From Bordetella genomosp. 1 (lineage in GTDB: Bacteria > Pseudomonadota > Gammaproteobacteria > Burkholderiales > Burkholderiaceae_B), in assembly GCF_002261335.1 (NCBI RefSeq), contig NZ_NEVL01000004.1, positions 62,001-126,000 on the forward strand: 64,000 nucleotides of DNA. The letters run 5' to 3'. Every line of letters starts with the position of its first letter. The stretch's first letter is position 1. Below the pieces are notes generated by a model that was not told where the DNA came from, searched no databases, and saw only the letters and a program-made list of their open reading frames with translations. Below are positions 61,442 to 64,000 of this stretch, one piece after another. The translations under genes and the position numbers were made by a program.

Positions 61442-63601
61442 TCAGAATCGCGTTTCCACCGACGCCGTGATGGTGCGGGCGAGGCCCAGCGTCGCGATCG
61501 GCGTGGAGTCGCTGAAGATCCCGGCGTAATAGTGCCGGTCAAATACGTTGTTGACGTTCAGGCGCAGCACGACGTCCCGCCCCGCCACCGCCACGGCGTA
61601 GCGCGCGCCGAGATCCAGCTGCCCCCACCCCGGGATCGTGAGCCGATTGGCGGCATCGACATATTGCTTCGAGGTCAGCTGCACGCGGCCGCTCAGGGTC
61701 AGGCCGCGAATCCATGGCGTGTCCCACTCCAGCCCCATGTTGGCTTGCCAGCGCGGCGTGCCGACGGTGGACTTGCCGTCGTACCGGCCGAAGGAGGTCC
61801 GGGTCTGCGTGCCGCGCGTGTAGGCCAGGCCACCCAGCACGCGCAGGGTGGTGCCGAGCTCGCCGAACGCATTCCATTCGAGGCCGCGCATGTGCTTCTC
61901 GCCCTTGTCGGAATAACTCGGCGCGGCGGCGGTGCCTTCGACGATCATCGTGGGCGAGCTGATATCGAAGTAGGCCAGCGTGTTCGTGAAGGTGCCCGCA
62001 TCCCATTTGCCGCCCACCTCCCGCTGCACGGTTTTGTAGGGCGCGAAGACGGCGCCGTAGTTCGTGGCGGCAAGGTCCGTGACCCTGCCGCCCTGCCGCA
62101 GGCCCTGCACATAGTTCGCGTACAGCGACACATCGCCTCCCCACGGTTTCACGACGACGGCCAGCGCCGGCGTCAGCGCGCTCTCGTCGTAGGAATCGCC
62201 GCGGCCCGATGGTTTGAAACTGCGGGTTCGCACGTTCTGATGGCGCACCCCGGCGGTCAGCCTCAGGCTGTCGCCCAGCATCGAGACCGTGTCGATGAGC
62301 GCAACGCTGGTGAGCACGCTCTCGCCGGTCTTGGGCGCGCTGGCGGGCGGCGCAAGCACCACGGTTCGCGTCGGGGTATGGATGTTCGACCTGAACGTCG
62401 ATGCCCTGCCCCTTGCCATGGCGTCTTCGGTGTCGAGCCGCGACCCTTGAACGACGAGCTCGTGCCCCACGCCACCGGTCATGAACCGGGTGCGAACGCC
62501 CAGCTCGGCGGACGTCGCGTCTTCGCGGGCGCGCTGCGGGACGGTCATGCCGGTGAAGTTGCCCCGCGCATCGATCCTGCGGGCATGGGTGCCGTTGATG
62601 AGACCCAGCTGGCGGCTATCCCGCTTGCCGATCGCGCCGAACGCGGTCGTGGCATCGTCGAGCCGATACTCGACGCGGCCGATGATGGCATTGCTCTGGA
62701 TCGAGCCGTAGCCGGAACCGAACAGGTTGGTGCGGGGATCGGGCGCTTCGGGCACGGCCGCGGCGCCGAACCAATACATGGCCGGCGTGCCGCCCTTGAA
62801 CGACTCCTGGCTGTGATAAAGATCGACGGAGGCGCGCAGGTCGGCATTGCGATAATCGATTGCGGCGGACAGCCATTCACGCTTCTTGCGCTGGCCGTCC
62901 AGTGTGCCGGCGCCATCCGAAAACGATCCGTTGATGCGCGCGCCCCACGCGCCCCCCTCGCCGAATCGCCGCCCCATGTCGACGGAGGTCCCCAACTGGC
63001 CGTCGGATTGCCAGTTCATGCCGACCCGGGCCTCCGGCAGGTCGCCGGCGCGCTCGGGCACCAGGTTGATCGTCCCGCCCACCGCGCCGCTGGGCGCCAT
63101 GCCGCTGAACAGCGCGCTGGGGCCTTTGAGCACCTCGACACGCTCGATGAACTCGGTGGGAACGCGCCCCATCGGCGCGAGCCCGTACATCCCTTCGATC
63201 GCCACGTCGTTCTGGTTCAGATCGAAGCCGCGCAGACGAAAGTTCTCGTAGGGGTGGCCATTGGAGGTGGTGAATCTCACGCCGGGATCGTTGGCCATGA
63301 CGTCCGCCAGCGTGCGCGCCTGCTGGTTGCGCAGCAGCTCGGCCGTGTAGCTGACGACATTGAAGGGCGTGTCCATGAGCGATTGGTTTCCGAGGGCGCC
63401 CAGCCGCGCGCCGCTGGCCACGGCGCCGCCCGCATAGGCGGGGGCAAGCTCCTGCCCGCCCGATATACCGATCACGGTGACCGGGCGCAGCGTGGCGACG
63501 GGATCGGCGGCTGCCGCATCGGCGGTCTGCACAGCCAGCAGCGCCGACAACGCCCACCCCAGCGCGGACGCCCGACCTCGGACTCGCGAACGTGATTGCA
63601 T
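61442..63601 (-). CDS. TonB-dependent siderophore receptor (719 aa)
   Basis: Signal peptide at about residues 1-32 (ALGWALSALLAVQTADAAAAD), plug with TSNGHPYENFRLRGFDLNQNDVAIEGMYGLAPMGRVPTEFIERVEVLKGPSALFSGMAPSGAVGGTINLVPERA, barrel ending ITASVETRF with terminal Phe. Typical of ferric-siderophore receptors; the ligand is not deducible. Start at 63601 (MQSRSRVRG); the frame continuing to 63973 lacks a ribosome site. A weak Fur-like site is 32 bp upstream. Confidence 0.92.
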   Translation of the reverse strand: MQSRSRVRGRASALGWALSALLAVQTADAAAADPVATLRPVTVIGISGGQELAPAYAGGAVASGARLGALGNQSLMDTPFNVVSYTAELLRNQQARTLADVMANDPGVRFTTSNGHPYENFRLRGFDLNQNDVAIEGMYGLAPMGRVPTEFIERVEVLKGPSALFSGMAPSGAVGGTINLVPERAGDLPEARVGMNWQSDGQLGTSVDMGRRFGEGGAWGARINGSFSDGAGTLDGQRKKREWLSAAIDYRNADLRASVDLYHSQESFKGGTPAMYWFGAAAVPEAPDPRTNLFGSGYGSIQSNAIIGRVEYRLDDATTAFGAIGKRDSRQLGLINGTHARRIDARGNFTGMTVPQRAREDATSAELGVRTRFMTGGVGHELVVQGSRLDTEDAMARGRASTFRSNIHTPTRTVVLAPPASAPKTGESVLTSVALIDTVSMLGDSLRLTAGVRHQNVRTRSFKPSGRGDSYDESALTPALAVVVKPWGGDVSLYANYVQGLRQGGRVTDLAATNYGAVFAPYKTVQREVGGKWDAGTFTNTLAYFDISSPTMIVEGTAAAPSYSDKGEKHMRGLEWNAFGELGTTLRVLGGLAYTRGTQTRTSFGRYDGKSTVGTPRWQANMGLEWDTPWIRGLTLSGRVQLTSKQYVDAANRLTIPGWGQLDLGARYAVAVAGRDVVLRLNVNNVFDRHYYAGIFSDSTPIATLGLARTITASVETRF

Positions 63602-63993
63602 GAAGAAAGACAAAACGCGCCCTCCCAAACAAGAATAAGAATCGATTGAGAATCCTATTTGGGGAGCGATGCGTGCGGCAGTGCGATTGGTCTGATACCT
63701 GTGACGACAACGTCGATCCGCACAGCAAACTAAGACCGATTCACTGACTTTGAGACGGGGCGTCACGCGGATGGCGATTCGCAGGCGCGCCGCGCGCGAG
63801 CAATCACCGCGCGTCGCGGCGTGCCGGCACAGGTCGTGGGCAGCCAGGAGCACGGCGCGGTCGACTCGACGAGAACGGCGCCGGCCCAAGGCGGGATTCA
63901 GGGAGAAAGCCGGCTGCGTTTGCGCTCCATCAATGCCGCGATCGGAGATCCGCGTAGGCTGGACTGGTGTCACAGCAATTGATAGGAGCGCGA
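63602..63993. other. Intergenic region of about 390 bp
   Basis: Contains the promoter and possible Fur site of the receptor (63633-63653). The stretch 63880-63990 has codon-like composition on both strands but no intact frame with a ribosome site, so it could include remnant coding sequence. I see no repeat ends or tRNA. Confidence 0.5.
63633..63653 (-). promoter_or_regulatory. Weak Fur-box-like site
   Basis: On the minus strand the site reads ATTCTCAATCGATTCTTATTC. ATTCTTATT matches 8 of 9 bases of the consensus right half, but the left half matches poorly. Located 32 bp upstream of the receptor start. Confidence 0.4.
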
Positions 63994-64000
63994 ATGGCCC
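63994..64000 (+). CDS. First codons of a rightward gene running out of the window
   Basis: ATGGCCC begins at 63994, with TAGGAG 6 bases upstream, a good ribosome site. Only the start is visible, so the product cannot be named. Regulators of the AraC or similar type often sit here beside siderophore receptors, but that is a guess. Confidence 0.5.

Noticed and set aside
63880-63993. Possible decayed coding sequence before the last start codon
   Set aside because: No frame gives recognisable homology and no ribosome site is seen; left as intergenic.

Overview
The window is GC-rich and densely coded. Its gene content points to a betaproteobacterium of the family Alcaligenaceae, most like Bordetella or Achromobacter. 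The evidence is two stand-alone Bug/TctC-type solute receptors, a hurIR-bhuRSTUV heme uptake locus in the arrangement known from Bordetella, a DUF4148 exported protein, and many short ATGA-coupled operons. I could run no search, so family names come from motifs and gene order, and the genus is an inference.

Layout. 1-5.3 kb: two aldo/keto reductases, then a leftward Bug receptor / RraA-type aldolase / PIG-L hydrolase group facing an IclR regulator. The last three look like a gallate or protocatechuate lower-pathway module (GalB/GalC-like). 5.3-12 kb: a DHA2-type MFS pump, an Atm1-like ABC exporter, a Rieske protein, small hypothetical proteins and an AGE-type epimerase. 12-12.8 kb is a gene-poor gap with one strong hairpin. 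12.8-16.5 kb: small membrane and stress proteins, a YSC84 lipoprotein, an EamA exporter facing an Lrp regulator, and a low-affinity iron permease homologue. 16.6-20.6 kb: a TetR regulator, two tandem operators, and a four-gene ATGA-coupled operon (VOC, OpuAC-like protein without a signal peptide, RidA-like, MFS). 20.6-33.5 kb: a second ABC exporter, exported proteins of unknown role, an HD hydrolase, a diguanylate cyclase, a PEP mutase/isocitrate lyase-like enzyme, YIP1 and DUF1275 membrane proteins, an orphan HigA-like repressor and an Aer-like chemoreceptor.

33.7-42.6 kb: kdsA and the complete heme system. A strong Fur box precedes the ECF sigma gene hurI. The anti-sigma gene hurR, the STN-containing receptor gene bhuR and bhuS-T-U-V follow in the same direction. 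42.9-44.4 kb: a frameshifted C-terminal scrap of a TonB-dependent receptor beside a HicAB toxin-antitoxin pair.

44.4-51.1 kb is the most unusual part. A leftward unit (DUF350 membrane protein, SPFH/SHOCT protein, double zinc-ribbon DUF4178 protein, a 48-residue Gly/Ser-rich membrane microprotein, AdoMet decarboxylase) diverges from a rightward pair (membrane-embedded aminopropyltransferase and a Tat-type FAD oxidoreductase). A perfect inverted repeat carrying a TATACT box in each arm lies between them. I read this as a membrane-associated system that makes and perhaps oxidises a polyamine-like aminopropyl product.

51.1-64 kb: membrane and methyltransferase-like proteins, an ABM monooxygenase, a nitroreductase, a SorAB-type sulfite dehydrogenase, a PiuC/Fiu-like iron pair with a Fur-box-like site, a second Bug receptor, a repeat-containing small membrane protein, another TonB-dependent receptor, and the first codons of a rightward gene at the right edge.
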